Assembly: GCA_964557295.1 (NCBI GenBank)
Contig: CAZKZP010000010.1
Location: 15,556-79,555, forward strand
Reading direction: 5' to 3'
DNA length: 64,000 nt
From: JBFMHP01 sp964557295
GTDB taxonomy: Bacteria > Pseudomonadota > Gammaproteobacteria > RBG-16-57-12
The notes beneath the pieces are model-generated. The model did no database searches and had not been told where the DNA came from. It saw nothing but the letters and a program-made list of their open reading frames with translations. This document shows, in pieces, positions 17,123 to 26,019 of this stretch. The stretch's first letter is position 1, and every line of letters starts with the position of its first letter. The translations under genes and the position numbers were made by a program.

Positions 17123-17581
17123 TCAAGGCTTTTTGCCTTCGAGCCGCTCGATCTCCTGGCGGAATTCATCCAGATCCTGGAAGCTGCGATAGACCGAGGC
17201 GAAGCGTACGTAGGCGACTTGATCGAGGTCGCGCAGCTCCTCCATCACCAGCTCGCCCACCAGGCTGCCCTGCACCTCGCGCTCGCCGGTGTTGCGCAGG
17301 CGCTGCTTGATGTGGTTGATGGCGTTTTCGATCGCCTCGGTGCTGACCGGGCGTTTCTCCATGGCACGCAGGATGCCGGCGCGCAGCTTGTCTTCATCGA
17401 ACGGCTCGCGGCGGCCGTCGCGCTTGATCACGCGCGGCATCACCAGTTCGGCGGTTTCGAAGGTGGTGTAGCGTTCCCCGCAGCTCAGGCATTCACGGCG
17501 GCGGCGCACTACGTAGCCTTCGCTGGCCAGACGCGAGTCGATCACCTTGGTGTCATCGGCTGAACAAAACGGGCAACGCAT
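17123..17581 (-). CDS. nrdR: Transcriptional repressor NrdR
   Basis: A 152-residue regulator of ribonucleotide reductase genes that senses ATP/dATP. The N-terminal zinc ribbon shows MRCPFC and CLSCGERYTTFE. The ATP-cone follows (VIKRDGRREPFDEDKL, then GSLVGELVMEELRDLDQVAY). Length is standard. It sits between glyA and ribD, a conserved gammaproteobacterial arrangement. There are 25 bases to glyA on the same strand. Confidence 0.97.
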   Translation of the reverse strand: MRCPFCSADDTKVIDSRLASEGYVVRRRRECLSCGERYTTFETAELVMPRVIKRDGRREPFDEDKLRAGILRAMEKRPVSTEAIENAINHIKQRLRNTGEREVQGSLVGELVMEELRDLDQVAYVRFASVYRSFQDLDEFRQEIERLEGKKP

Positions 17582-17606
17582 GCGCCAGCTCGATCAGGCC
17601 GTTCGC

Positions 17607-18860
17607 TTACGCATACACCGGATGTTTCGCGCACACCTCGGCCACCTGGCCGCGCACGCGATCGATCACAGCGGCGTTGCCCAGGTTGTCGAGGATGTCA
17701 CAGATCCAGCCTGCCAGCTGACGCGCCTCGGTTTCCTTGAAGCCGCGCGTGGTCATCGCCGGGGTGCCGATGCGGATGCCGCTGGTGACAAACGGCGATT
17801 GCGGATCGTTGGGCACCGAATTCTTGTTCACGGTGATGTGCGCCGCGCCGAGTGCCGCCTCGGCATCCTTCCCGGTGATCTTCTTGTCGATCAGATCGAC
17901 CAGGAACAGATGGTTGTCGGTGCCGCCGGAGACGATCTTGTAGCCGCGGCCGATCATGACCTGCGCCATGGTGCGGGCATTCTTGACGACCTGCTCCTGA
18001 TAGCCCTTGAAGTCGCTTTGCAGCGCCTCCTTGAAGGCCACGGCCTTGGCGGCGATGACGTGCATCAGCGGACCGCCTTGGATGCCGGGGAAGACGATGG
18101 AGTTGAGCTTCTTCTCGATCTCGGGATTGGCCTTGGCCAGGATGATGCCGCCGCGCGGACCGCGCAGGGTCTTGTGGGTGGTGGAGGTGGTGACATCGGC
18201 GATCTGCACCGGGCTCGGGTAGATCCCGGCGGCGACCAGGCCGGCCACGTGCGCCATGTCGACGAACAGATACGCGCCGACCTTATCGGCGATGTCGCGG
18301 AAGCGCTGCCAGTCAACGATGCGCGAGTAGGCGCTGAAACCGGCGACGATCATCTTCGGCTTGTGCTCATAGGCGAGCTGCTCGACTTGTTCGTAGTCGA
18401 TCTCTCCGCTGGTTTCATTCAGACCGTACTGCACGGCGTGATAGATCTTGCCGGAGAAATTCACCTTGGCGCCGTGGGTCAGATGGCCGCCGTGGGCCAG
18501 GCTCATGCCGAGGATGGTGTCGCCGGGTTGCAGCAAGGCCATGTAGACGGCGGCGTTGGCCTGCGAGCCGGAATGCGGCTGCACGTTGGCGTAATCGGCG
18601 CCGAAGAGTTTTTTGAGACGGTCGATCGCCAGTTGCTCGACGATGTCGACGTACTCGCAGCCGCCGTAATAACGCTTGCCGGGGTAGCCTTCGGCGTACT
18701 TGTTGGTCAGCACGGAACCTTGTGCCTCCATCACGCGCGGGCTGGCGTAGTTTTCAGAGGCGATCAATTCGATGTGCGCCTCCTGACGTGTTGTTTCCTG
18801 CCTGATGGCCTGGGCCACTTCGTCATCAAAACCGGCAATCGTCATCTCTTTCGTGAACAT
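17607..18860 (-). CDS. glyA: Serine hydroxymethyltransferase
   Basis: A 417-residue PLP enzyme converting serine and tetrahydrofolate to glycine and 5,10-methylene-tetrahydrofolate in the cytoplasm. The family start IELIASENYAS and GKRYYGGCEYVD are seen early. The PLP-binding Lys is in DVTTSTTHKTLRGPRGG near residue 230. The C terminus has GIRIGTPAMTTRGF. Full length and undamaged. First gene of the minus-strand glyA-nrdR-rib unit. A GC-rich hairpin (about 18896-18916) lies in its leader without clear function. Confidence 0.98.
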   Translation of the reverse strand: MFTKEMTIAGFDDEVAQAIRQETTRQEAHIELIASENYASPRVMEAQGSVLTNKYAEGYPGKRYYGGCEYVDIVEQLAIDRLKKLFGADYANVQPHSGSQANAAVYMALLQPGDTILGMSLAHGGHLTHGAKVNFSGKIYHAVQYGLNETSGEIDYEQVEQLAYEHKPKMIVAGFSAYSRIVDWQRFRDIADKVGAYLFVDMAHVAGLVAAGIYPSPVQIADVTTSTTHKTLRGPRGGIILAKANPEIEKKLNSIVFPGIQGGPLMHVIAAKAVAFKEALQSDFKGYQEQVVKNARTMAQVMIGRGYKIVSGGTDNHLFLVDLIDKKITGKDAEAALGAAHITVNKNSVPNDPQSPFVTSGIRIGTPAMTTRGFKETEARQLAGWICDILDNLGNAAVIDRVRGQVAEVCAKHPVYA

Positions 18861-18972
18861 TTGTATCCTCTATCCAGTTCGCTACAAACTCTATCGGAGG
18901 GGGAAATGCGCCCTCCTCGGGGGAGGGGCAATATTACCCGATTCGGCCCGCAATTGCATGCGGCGCCGCGGC

Positions 18973-19446
18973 TTAGACCGGATTCTGCCACCGTTGCAAT
19001 TGCCGGCTCATGCGCCGCACGTGGCTGCCTTCCCAATAGAGCCGCTGGCAGCCGTGGCACTTATACAAATGTTCGATACTCGCGCGCGCGTGCCCCGGCA
19101 CCTGCGCAAGCTCATCGGCCCGGGCCTGTCGCAGCGGGGTGTTGCAGACCATGCAGCGGGAAAAGGGCCGGTATTGCCAGTCCAACGGCACGCGCGCGCT
19201 CAATTCGCGGACGCACGCCTCCAGTTCATTGGCGCGCAGCACCAGCACCCGCTCATCGGCGTCCTTGTATTCGAGGAACTTGCGGTCGCGGGTGATCAGC
19301 AGGCGTCCATGTGTCCGCGCCAGCGCGATGAGATCCCGATCGGCCAGCCCGGGGACGGCGATCTCGGTGTCGTAACCCGCCGCCCGCAGCCAGCGGCCGA
19401 GCCGCGCGAGCATCTCGTCGCACAGAAAGCGCTGCCGCTCAGCCAT
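18973..19446 (-). CDS. Mut7-C RNase-domain protein with zinc ribbon
   Basis: A 157-residue protein of the Mut7-C family. The N-terminal PIN-like part starts RFLCDEMLARLGRWLRAAGY and contains DRDLIALARTHGRLLITRD, with the acidic residues of PIN nucleases. The C-terminal part is a four-cysteine zinc ribbon (CMVC near residue 114, CHGC near residue 137) ending in YWEGSHVRRM. The expected role is a small ribonuclease, but no substrate is known for bacterial members. It overlaps the histone-deacetylase-like gene by eight bases, so the two are likely translated together. Confidence 0.85.
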   Translation of the reverse strand: MAERQRFLCDEMLARLGRWLRAAGYDTEIAVPGLADRDLIALARTHGRLLITRDRKFLEYKDADERVLVLRANELEACVRELSARVPLDWQYRPFSRCMVCNTPLRQARADELAQVPGHARASIEHLYKCHGCQRLYWEGSHVRRMSRQLQRWQNPV

Positions 19447-20395
19447 GCGCGGACTCGATCAAGGCCTTGGCCACGGCGGTCCAGCCGCGCGCGATGTTCT
19501 CCGGGGCATAGCCCCCGCCGCCGACGGCCAGTAGCCGGCCTTCGGCATATTCCTTGGCCAAGACCGCCAGCCGCTGCGTGGCGTGAAAATGCGCCTGTTC
19601 GGATAAGCTCATGTGCGTGAGCGGATCCCCCGCCAGGCTGTCGACACCGCATTGCAGCAGGATGAACTCGGGACGCGCCCGATGAATAAACGCCTCCACC
19701 TTGGCCCAGGCCGCCATGAAATCCTTGTCCGTGGCGCCCGGTGCCAACGGGAGATTGAGCTTGGTGCCGCGGGCCGTGCCGTCGCCAGTCTCATCGACTC
19801 GGCCGGTGCCGGGGTAGAGATAGCGGCCGTCCTCATGGAGATCGGCGATCCAGACCGCGGGCTGGTCGATGAAGCCGTAGCACACCCCGTCGCCATGGTG
19901 GGCATCGATATCGACATAGGCGATGCGTTGGAGCTTGTGATGCTGAAGCAAGGTCTCGATCACCACGCCACAGTCATTGAACACGCAGAATCCGGCCGCG
20001 CCGCCGCGCGCGGCATGATGGAGTCCCGCGATCGGCACGAAGGCGGTTCGACATTCCCGCCGCATGATCCCGCCCACCGCATCCAGGGCGCTGCCGACCA
20101 CATACGCGGCCACCTCATATACGCCTGGAAAGGCCGGGGTGTCGCCGGCATCCAGATACCCGGTTCCCGCCACCGAGTACCGCCGCACCCGTTCCACATA
20201 TTCGTGAGTGTGGAAGCGCTCGATCTCCTCTTGGGTGGCCATGACCGGCGCACGTACCGTGCATCGCTGATCCAGTCCCTGCCGGCACAAGGCCTCCCAG
20301 AAACACCCTTGGCGCCACGGCCCGAAGGGATGCCCGTTGGGAAAGCCATAGTCCCCGAGTTCCTTGCCGTAATAAAGCCAGACCTCCGCTTGCAT
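19439..20395 (-). CDS. Histone deacetylase family (acetylpolyamine amidohydrolase/AcuC-like) hydrolase
   Basis: A 318-residue zinc hydrolase that removes acetyl groups from amines such as acetyl-lysine or acetylpolyamines. Key positions are visible: the catalytic His pair in PIAGLHHAARG, zinc ligands in AYVDIDAHHGDGVCYGF near residue 160, the third zinc Asp in QCGVDSLAGDP near 248, and the transition-state Tyr in GGGGYAPENIARGW near 292. The start MQAEVWLYYGKELGDYGFP is typical. It lies just upstream of, and overlaps, the Mut7-C gene. The physiological substrate is unknown. Confidence 0.92.
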   Translation of the reverse strand: MQAEVWLYYGKELGDYGFPNGHPFGPWRQGCFWEALCRQGLDQRCTVRAPVMATQEEIERFHTHEYVERVRRYSVAGTGYLDAGDTPAFPGVYEVAAYVVGSALDAVGGIMRRECRTAFVPIAGLHHAARGGAAGFCVFNDCGVVIETLLQHHKLQRIAYVDIDAHHGDGVCYGFIDQPAVWIADLHEDGRYLYPGTGRVDETGDGTARGTKLNLPLAPGATDKDFMAAWAKVEAFIHRARPEFILLQCGVDSLAGDPLTHMSLSEQAHFHATQRLAVLAKEYAEGRLLAVGGGGYAPENIARGWTAVAKALIESAHG

Positions 20396-20431
20396 CTCTC
20401 ACCTCGTCGCCACTGTGTTTAGTATAGAAAC

Positions 20432-20456
20432 AAAAAAGCCCCGGTAGACGGGGCTT
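20432..20456 (-). terminator. Rho-independent terminator of the cytochrome c5 gene
   Basis: On the minus strand an eight-bp stem AAGCCCCG/CGGGGCTT with a five-base loop is followed by a run of T (the six A at 20432-20437 on the plus strand). It lies 28 bases beyond the cytochrome stop codon. Confidence 0.88.
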
Positions 20457-20484
20457 GATCGCTGCGCGTGGCGCCGGTGGCCGA

Positions 20485-20799
20485 TTACATGCTGCTGCTC
20501 ATCATGTAGTCGACCGCCTCCTTGATCTGCTTTTCACTGCATTTATCGCACAGGCCCTTGGGCGGCATCGCCTTCACGCCATAGATCGCAGCGTTGTACA
20601 GGGCTTCGGTCCCCTTCTGCTTGAGCGGCTCCCAATCGTCGACCTTGCCGAACTGCGGCACATCGGGCATGCCGCCCCCATGGCACATATGACAGTATTC
20701 GTTGTAGATCTGACGTCCCTGCTCGGCGTATCCCTGATGCGAGAAGGCCAGACCTAGCGCGATCATCGCCAGCCATCGCACTGCTCTCATGCGGTTCAT
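20485..20799 (-). CDS. Cytochrome c5-type monoheme c-type cytochrome
   Basis: A 104-residue secreted electron carrier. A signal peptide (RAVRWLAMIALGLAFSHQGYA) precedes the mature domain. One heme site CHMCHG lies near residue 36, and the axial Met is probably in KAMPPKG near residue 78. The downstream pair LCDKC gives the extra disulfide typical of cytochrome c5. An AAGGGGG ribosome-binding site precedes the start, and a strong terminator follows. Probable periplasmic carrier towards a terminal oxidase or other redox partner. Confidence 0.93.
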   Translation of the reverse strand: MNRMRAVRWLAMIALGLAFSHQGYAEQGRQIYNEYCHMCHGGGMPDVPQFGKVDDWEPLKQKGTEALYNAAIYGVKAMPPKGLCDKCSEKQIKEAVDYMMSSSM

Positions 20800-21116
20800 C
20801 TAGACCCCCTTGAGAATAAATTACCTCAATCTTTCCACAGGAATATTAACCCCAGCTTAACAAGGATCGACTAATATTCCAACATATTTTAACAGGTAAT
20901 CAGGACCTCTATGAGCCAGTTACTTGCACGAATGGTGATTCTATGGGTGATTTAATTCCGTTTGTGAAAAATTTAATAAAATCACCTTGGCGTGTAAACG
21001 AATCAAATCACAAATCGGAATCAAAGAGTGGGGGGTTGCCGACAATTCTGCATATGGTAGAGTGCAAGGACAACCACGCCGCCAACCCCCAGATAATCAG
21101 AGCGAAGGAGCACCGC
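20800..21116. other. Divergent AT-rich intergenic region
   Basis: About 317 bases between the cytochrome c5 and CBS genes, lower in GC than the neighbourhood. It must hold both promoters. A longer in-frame start for the CBS protein at 20943 lacks a ribosome-binding site and homology, so I treat this stretch as non-coding. I see no convincing operator. Confidence 0.55.
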
Positions 21117-21569
21117 ATGAAGGTCGGATACCTCTTCAAAAACAAGCCAAAAACCAGTTTTTCCATTTCTCCCGATGCCACAGTGACCGAAGCCGCGGAG
21201 CTGATGAACGACAACCACATCGGCTCTTTGATGGTCAGGAAAGGATCGACCGGGATTCAGAGCATCATTACGGAGCGGGACATCCTGCATGTGGTCGGCG
21301 GTAGACCGGATAAGCTCGCCGTGCTCAAGGTTCGCGATATCATGGCCCCGTCCCTGATCACTTGCCAGATCTCCGACACCATCGATCACGCCATGGATCT
21401 GATGATCAACAACAAAACCACGCATCGGATACGGCATCTGCCCGTCATGGAAGGTGAGCAATTCGTTGGGATCATTTCAGTGAGCGACATCATCGAGGCG
21501 CTGCTGACGGAAACCAAGCAGGAAAACAACTTGTTGAAGAGTTACATCAAGAACTGGCCGGAAGAATAA
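21117..21569 (+). CDS. Tandem CBS-domain protein
   Basis: A 150-residue soluble protein made of two CBS motifs that usually form one Bateman module binding adenine nucleotides. The first runs from about residue 10 (FSISPDATVTEAAELMNDNHIGSL, ending in ITERDILH). The second runs from about residue 75 (VRDIMAPSLITC, then RHLPVMEGEQFVGIISVSDI). The start at 21117 is fixed by an AAGGAG seven bases upstream. No effector domain is attached, so it probably acts through a partner. Likely single-gene unit. Confidence 0.9.
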   Translation: MKVGYLFKNKPKTSFSISPDATVTEAAELMNDNHIGSLMVRKGSTGIQSIITERDILHVVGGRPDKLAVLKVRDIMAPSLITCQISDTIDHAMDLMINNKTTHRIRHLPVMEGEQFVGIISVSDIIEALLTETKQENNLLKSYIKNWPEE

Positions 21570-21590
21570 GCGGCCAGGAAGCGGGACCCT

Positions 21591-21866
21591 CTATTCCTGG
21601 AGGGTTTCGAGATTGTTGCTTTTCGCGAAGTTGATCAGGAAGTTGAACACCATCGGCTCTTCGTCCTCGAGCCTGGCGTCGATCACCACGCAATTGACGC
21701 CGTCGATCGTCACCATGTTCACCTTGGGATGAAAATGCACGCGGCGGTCAGGCCCGATCGTGGAGACGGCGGTCGTCAGGCGCTGGGCCCAATCACTGGG
21801 CCGGAATCTCCGGCCATCGACGGTGACACCCTTGATGATGATCTTACTGACTTTGGCGTTGCTCAT
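21591..21866 (-). CDS. DUF3579 family protein
   Basis: A 91-residue soluble protein matching the DUF3579 family: KIIIKGVTVDGRRFRPSDWAQ at the N terminus, then GPDRRVHFHPKV and VIDARLEDEEPMVFNFLINF. No function is established for this family. It ends 21 bases from the convergent CBS gene and lies downstream of purL on the same strand with 147 bases between. There is no signal peptide or membrane segment. Confidence 0.85.
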   Translation of the reverse strand: MSNAKVSKIIIKGVTVDGRRFRPSDWAQRLTTAVSTIGPDRRVHFHPKVNMVTIDGVNCVVIDARLEDEEPMVFNFLINFAKSNNLETLQE

Positions 21867-22012
21867 CGCTCGTGCTTAAATCCATTTTGACTCTGAGGTT
21901 CCACGATTGAAACCGGGATTCGGTTTCTTCTCTGTTCGGCTGCGGGGCGATTTTATTGATAGATCCGGCGGATTGGAAGCGTAAAAAATCACAATCCGCC
22001 GAAACTACCGCG

Positions 22013-25000
22013 TCACGACACCCACTTCCTGGCATTGCGGAACATGCGCATCCACGGTCCGTCCTCGCCCCATTCGGCCGGGTGCCATGAATGCTGCACC
22101 GCGCGGAACACCCGCTCCGGGTGCGGCATCATGATGGTGAAACGCCCATCCCGCGTGGTCAGGCCGGTAATGCCCAGGGCCGAGCCGTTCGGGTTGGCGG
22201 GATAGATCTCCGTGGACTTGCCGTAATTGTCGACATAGCGCAGCGCGACGACGCCGTGCTCGAAGGCCTTGGCGGCGGAATCGCCCGGCCGGAACTCGGC
22301 GCGGCCCTCGCCATGGGCCACGGCGATCGGCATGCGCGAACCGGCCATGCCCTGCAGGAAGATCGAGGGAGTATCGAGCACCTCGACCATGCACACGCGG
22401 GCCTCGAACTGCTCGGACTCGTTGCGCGCAAAACGCGGCCAGAGGCTGGCGCCGTGGATGAGCGCGTGCAGGTTGGACATCATCTGACAGCCGTTGCACA
22501 CGCCCAGGCCGAAGCTGTCCTCGCGCATGAAAAAGGCGCTGAATTGATCGCGGGCGCGGGGATTGAACAGGATCGACTTCGCCCAGCCTTCGCCGGCGCC
22601 GAGCACATCGCCGTAGGAAAACCCGCCGCAGGCGACCAGCCCCTTGAAATCGCTCAGACGCACGCGGCCTTCGATGATGTCGCTCATGTGCACATCGATG
22701 GCGTTGAAGCCCGCGCGGTCAAAGGCCGCCGCCATCTCGACCTGGCCGTTGACACCCTGTTCGCGCAGCACCGCCACGCGCGGGCGGATGCCGGTGGCGA
22801 TGTAGGGGGCGGCGATATCGTCATTGTGATCGAAGGTGAGATTGACGTGCAGACCGGGGTCGGCGGCATCGAGCAGGCGGTCGTATTCCTGCTGCGCGCA
22901 CTGGGGATTGTCGCGCAGCGACTGCATGCGCCACGAGGTCTCCGACCAGGCGCGATGGAGATTGATGCGGCTATCGGCCAGGATCTCGCGCCCCGCGCGG
23001 GTAAACACGATGCGGTCGTCTTGGCGCAACTGGCCGATCACGGCGCTGTGCTTGCCCAGGCCGGCGTCGCGCAGGATCTTCAGCACATCATCGGCATCGC
23101 GGTGGCGTACCTGGATCAAGGCGCCCAGTTCTTCGCTGAACAGCGCGGCAGCGGCATCCCCGCCCAGCGCGGCGAGCTCGATCTGCACCCCGGTGTGGCC
23201 GGCGAAGGCCATCTCGCAGACCGTGGCGAACAAGCCGCCGTCGGAGCGGTCGTGGTAGGCCAGCAGCAGGCCCTGGCGGTTGAGGGTTTGGATGACCTCG
23301 AAGAAGGCCTTGAGCGCATGCGGATCATCCAGATCGGCCGGGTGATGGCCGATGTGCTGGTAGACCTGGGCCAGCGCGCTGCCACCCAAACGGTTCGCGC
23401 CCCGGCCCAGATCGATGAAGAGCAGTTCGCTGGCCTCGATATCGGTGCGCAGCGCGGGCGTGAGGGTGCGGCGGCAGTCACGCACCGGCGCGAAGGCCGA
23501 GATGATCAGCGACAGCGGCGCGACCACCTCGCGGCGCTCGCCCTCGTGCTGCCAGACGGTCTTCATCGACATCGAGTCCTTGCCGACCGGAATGGTCAAG
23601 CCCAGCGCCGGGCACAGCTCCATGCCCACCGCCTTCACCGCATCGAACAGGCCGGCGTCCTCGCCGGGATAACCCGCCGCGGCCATCCAGTTGGCGGAGA
23701 GCTTGATGTCGCTCAGCTTATCGATCGAGGCGGCGGCGATATTGGTGATCGCCTCGGCCACCGCCATGCGCGCGGAGGCCGCGTGATGCAGCACGGCGAC
23801 CGGTGTGCGCTCGCCCATGGCCATGGCCTCGCCGGTGCAGGTATCGAAGCTCGTCGCGGTGACCGCGACATCGGCCACCGGCACCTGCCAGGGGCCGACC
23901 ATCTGGTCGCGCGCCACCAGACCGGTGACCGAACGGTCGCCGATGGTGATCAGGAAGGTTTTGTCCGCGACCGTCGGCAGCCGGAGAATGCGGTAGGCGG
24001 CCTCCTTCAGATCGAGGCCCGCGGTGCTGAATTCCGGCTTGGCGAAGGTCTTGTGATGGACATCGCGCAGCATCTTCGGCGGCTTGCCGAGCAGCACTTC
24101 CATCGGCATGTCGATGGGCGTGTTCTCGAAATGGCCGTCGCCGAGCACCAACTGGCGCTCCTCGGTGGCCTCGCCGATGACGGCGAACGGGCAGCGCTCG
24201 CGCTCGCAGATCTCGCGGAACAGCTCCAAACTCTCCGGGGCGATCGCCAGCACATACCGCTCCTGCGATTCGTTGCACCAGATCTCGAGCGGCGACATGC
24301 CGGGCTCGTCGTTGGGGATGGCGCGCAACTCGAAGCGCGCGCCGCGCCCGGCGTCGTTGACCAGCTCCGGCATGGCGTTGGAGATGCCACCGGCGCCGAC
24401 ATCATGGAGGGAGACGATCGGATTCTGGTCGCCCAACTGCCAGCAGCGGTCGATGACCTCCTGGCAACGGCGCTGCATCTCCGGATTGCTGCGCTGCACC
24501 GAGGCGAAATCCAGATCCTCGGCGCTCGCGCCGCTGGCCACCGACGAGGCGGCCCCGCCGCCCAGGCCGATCAGCATCGCCGGGCCGCCGAGCACGATCA
24601 GTTGCGCGCCGGCGGGAATGTCTTGTTTGGCGACATGTTGTTCGCGGATGTTGCCCAGGCCGCCGGCGAGCATGATCGGCTTGTGATAGCCGCGGATCTC
24701 CGCGCCCTGCGGGCCGGGGGTCTTCAGCTCGAAGGTGCGGAAATAGCCGCACAGATTGGGGCGGCCGAATTCGTTGTTGTAGGCGGCCGCGCCGATCGGG
24801 CCTTGCAGCATGATATCGAGCGCGCTGGCGATGCGCCCCGGCTTGCCGAAATCCGTCTCCCACGGTTGCACCGCGCCCGGCAGGCGCAGATTGGAGACGC
24901 TGAACCCGCACAGCCCCGCCTTGGGCTTGCCGCCGCGGCCGGTGGCGCCCTCGTCGCGGATCTCGCCGCCGGCGCCGGTGGCCGCGCCGGGATCGGGCGA

Positions 25001-25912
25001 GATCGCGGTGGGATGGTTGTGCGTCTCCACCTTCATCAGGATGTGCACATCCTCTTGATGGTAGCGGTAACGGCCGTCGGCCGGATCCGGGAAGAAGCGC
25101 CCGGCCTGGTGGCCGCGGATGACCGCCGCGTTGTCCCGGTAGGCGGAAAGCACATTGTCGGCATGGCGCTGATAGGTGTTCTTGATCATGCCGAACAGCG
25201 ACTTCTGCTGCGGCTGGCCGTCGATGACCCAGTCGGCGTTGAAGATCTTGTGGCGGCAGTGCTCGGAGTTGGCCTGCGCGAACATCATCAGCTCGATGTC
25301 GTTCGGATTGCGCCCCAGGGCGGTGAAGTTCTCGACCAGGTAATCGATCTCGTCGTCGGCCAGCGCCAGGCCGAGCGTGCGGTTGGCGATCTCCAGCGCG
25401 ACCCGGCCGCCGCCGAGGATGTCCACCGAGGTCAGCGGCGCGGGCTGGGCCTCGCCGAACAGGGCGACGGCGTCCTCGGCGCTCTCCAGCACCGTTTCGG
25501 TCATCCGATCGTGGATCAGGGGCTTGATCTGGGCCAGCTGCGCGGCGGTGAGCGGCCGCTGGTCCTGGGTCGTGAAATGGAAGCGCGTGCCACGCTCGAT
25601 GCGCCGGATCGCCTGCAAGCCGCAATTGTGCGCGATATCGCTGGCCTTGCTCGACCACGGCGAGATGGTGCCGAAACGGGGCACCACCACCGCCTGCGTG
25701 CCGGCGGGCTCCTGCGCCTCGCGCGGCGGCCCATAGCTGAGCACCTGTTCGAGCAGCTCGCGCTCAGCCGCGGTCAGCGTGCGCTCCACGAAGACGAAAT
25801 GGATGAATTCATCGCGCATCCCGGCAACCTCGGGAACCCGTGCCTGCACGGCCGCCAGGAGCTTGTTTCGCCGAAATGAGGAAAGTGCCGGACCACCGCG
25901 CAGATGCAACAT
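22013..25912 (-). CDS. purL: Phosphoribosylformylglycinamidine synthase (single-chain)
   Basis: A 1299-residue FGAR amidotransferase of purine synthesis, the large one-piece form of Proteobacteria. The N-terminal PurS-like region is followed by two AIRS-like ATP domains (MMFAQANSEHCRHKIFNADW near residue 210; VKVETHNHPTAISP-type segment near 290; PVGKDSMSMKT in the second half). The C-terminal class-I glutaminase has the nucleophile Cys in GLGVCNGCQMM and the His-Glu part in MPHPERVFR. All regions are intact. It precedes the DUF3579 gene. The complementary strand is open for nearly the whole length, a GC artefact. Confidence 0.97.
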   Translation of the reverse strand: MLHLRGGPALSSFRRNKLLAAVQARVPEVAGMRDEFIHFVFVERTLTAAERELLEQVLSYGPPREAQEPAGTQAVVVPRFGTISPWSSKASDIAHNCGLQAIRRIERGTRFHFTTQDQRPLTAAQLAQIKPLIHDRMTETVLESAEDAVALFGEAQPAPLTSVDILGGGRVALEIANRTLGLALADDEIDYLVENFTALGRNPNDIELMMFAQANSEHCRHKIFNADWVIDGQPQQKSLFGMIKNTYQRHADNVLSAYRDNAAVIRGHQAGRFFPDPADGRYRYHQEDVHILMKVETHNHPTAISPDPGAATGAGGEIRDEGATGRGGKPKAGLCGFSVSNLRLPGAVQPWETDFGKPGRIASALDIMLQGPIGAAAYNNEFGRPNLCGYFRTFELKTPGPQGAEIRGYHKPIMLAGGLGNIREQHVAKQDIPAGAQLIVLGGPAMLIGLGGGAASSVASGASAEDLDFASVQRSNPEMQRRCQEVIDRCWQLGDQNPIVSLHDVGAGGISNAMPELVNDAGRGARFELRAIPNDEPGMSPLEIWCNESQERYVLAIAPESLELFREICERERCPFAVIGEATEERQLVLGDGHFENTPIDMPMEVLLGKPPKMLRDVHHKTFAKPEFSTAGLDLKEAAYRILRLPTVADKTFLITIGDRSVTGLVARDQMVGPWQVPVADVAVTATSFDTCTGEAMAMGERTPVAVLHHAASARMAVAEAITNIAAASIDKLSDIKLSANWMAAAGYPGEDAGLFDAVKAVGMELCPALGLTIPVGKDSMSMKTVWQHEGERREVVAPLSLIISAFAPVRDCRRTLTPALRTDIEASELLFIDLGRGANRLGGSALAQVYQHIGHHPADLDDPHALKAFFEVIQTLNRQGLLLAYHDRSDGGLFATVCEMAFAGHTGVQIELAALGGDAAAALFSEELGALIQVRHRDADDVLKILRDAGLGKHSAVIGQLRQDDRIVFTRAGREILADSRINLHRAWSETSWRMQSLRDNPQCAQQEYDRLLDAADPGLHVNLTFDHNDDIAAPYIATGIRPRVAVLREQGVNGQVEMAAAFDRAGFNAIDVHMSDIIEGRVRLSDFKGLVACGGFSYGDVLGAGEGWAKSILFNPRARDQFSAFFMREDSFGLGVCNGCQMMSNLHALIHGASLWPRFARNESEQFEARVCMVEVLDTPSIFLQGMAGSRMPIAVAHGEGRAEFRPGDSAAKAFEHGVVALRYVDNYGKSTEIYPANPNGSALGITGLTTRDGRFTIMMPHPERVFRAVQHSWHPAEWGEDGPWMRMFRNARKWVS

Positions 25913-25969
25913 CGCTTACTCTTCTGTGTTTGGCTCTTAAAGGAGCGCCAATGATACTTGAAATAACAA

Positions 25970-26011
25970 CGGCAGGCCACCTGCGGACCCGCGGGCGGCC
26001 TGCCGTTTTTT
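25970..26011. terminator. Hairpin terminator between purC and purL
   Basis: A nine-bp perfect stem CGGCAGGCC (25970-25978) / GGCCTGCCG (25997-26005) is followed on the plus strand by six T. On the minus strand, where purC ends at 26020, it is followed by TTGTTATTTC. It probably ends purC transcripts and blocks plus-strand read-through. Confidence 0.75.
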
Positions 26012-26019
26012 CAGTTGTT

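Noticed and set aside
18890..18972. Possible riboswitch ahead of glyA
   Set aside because: Only a short GC-rich hairpin is visible; no glycine or SAM riboswitch core is present.
22091..25879. 1262-codon open frame on the plus strand opposite purL
   Set aside because: It is a complete antisense shadow of a well-conserved gene in high-GC DNA; the translation is Ala/Arg/Asp/His-rich with no domain.
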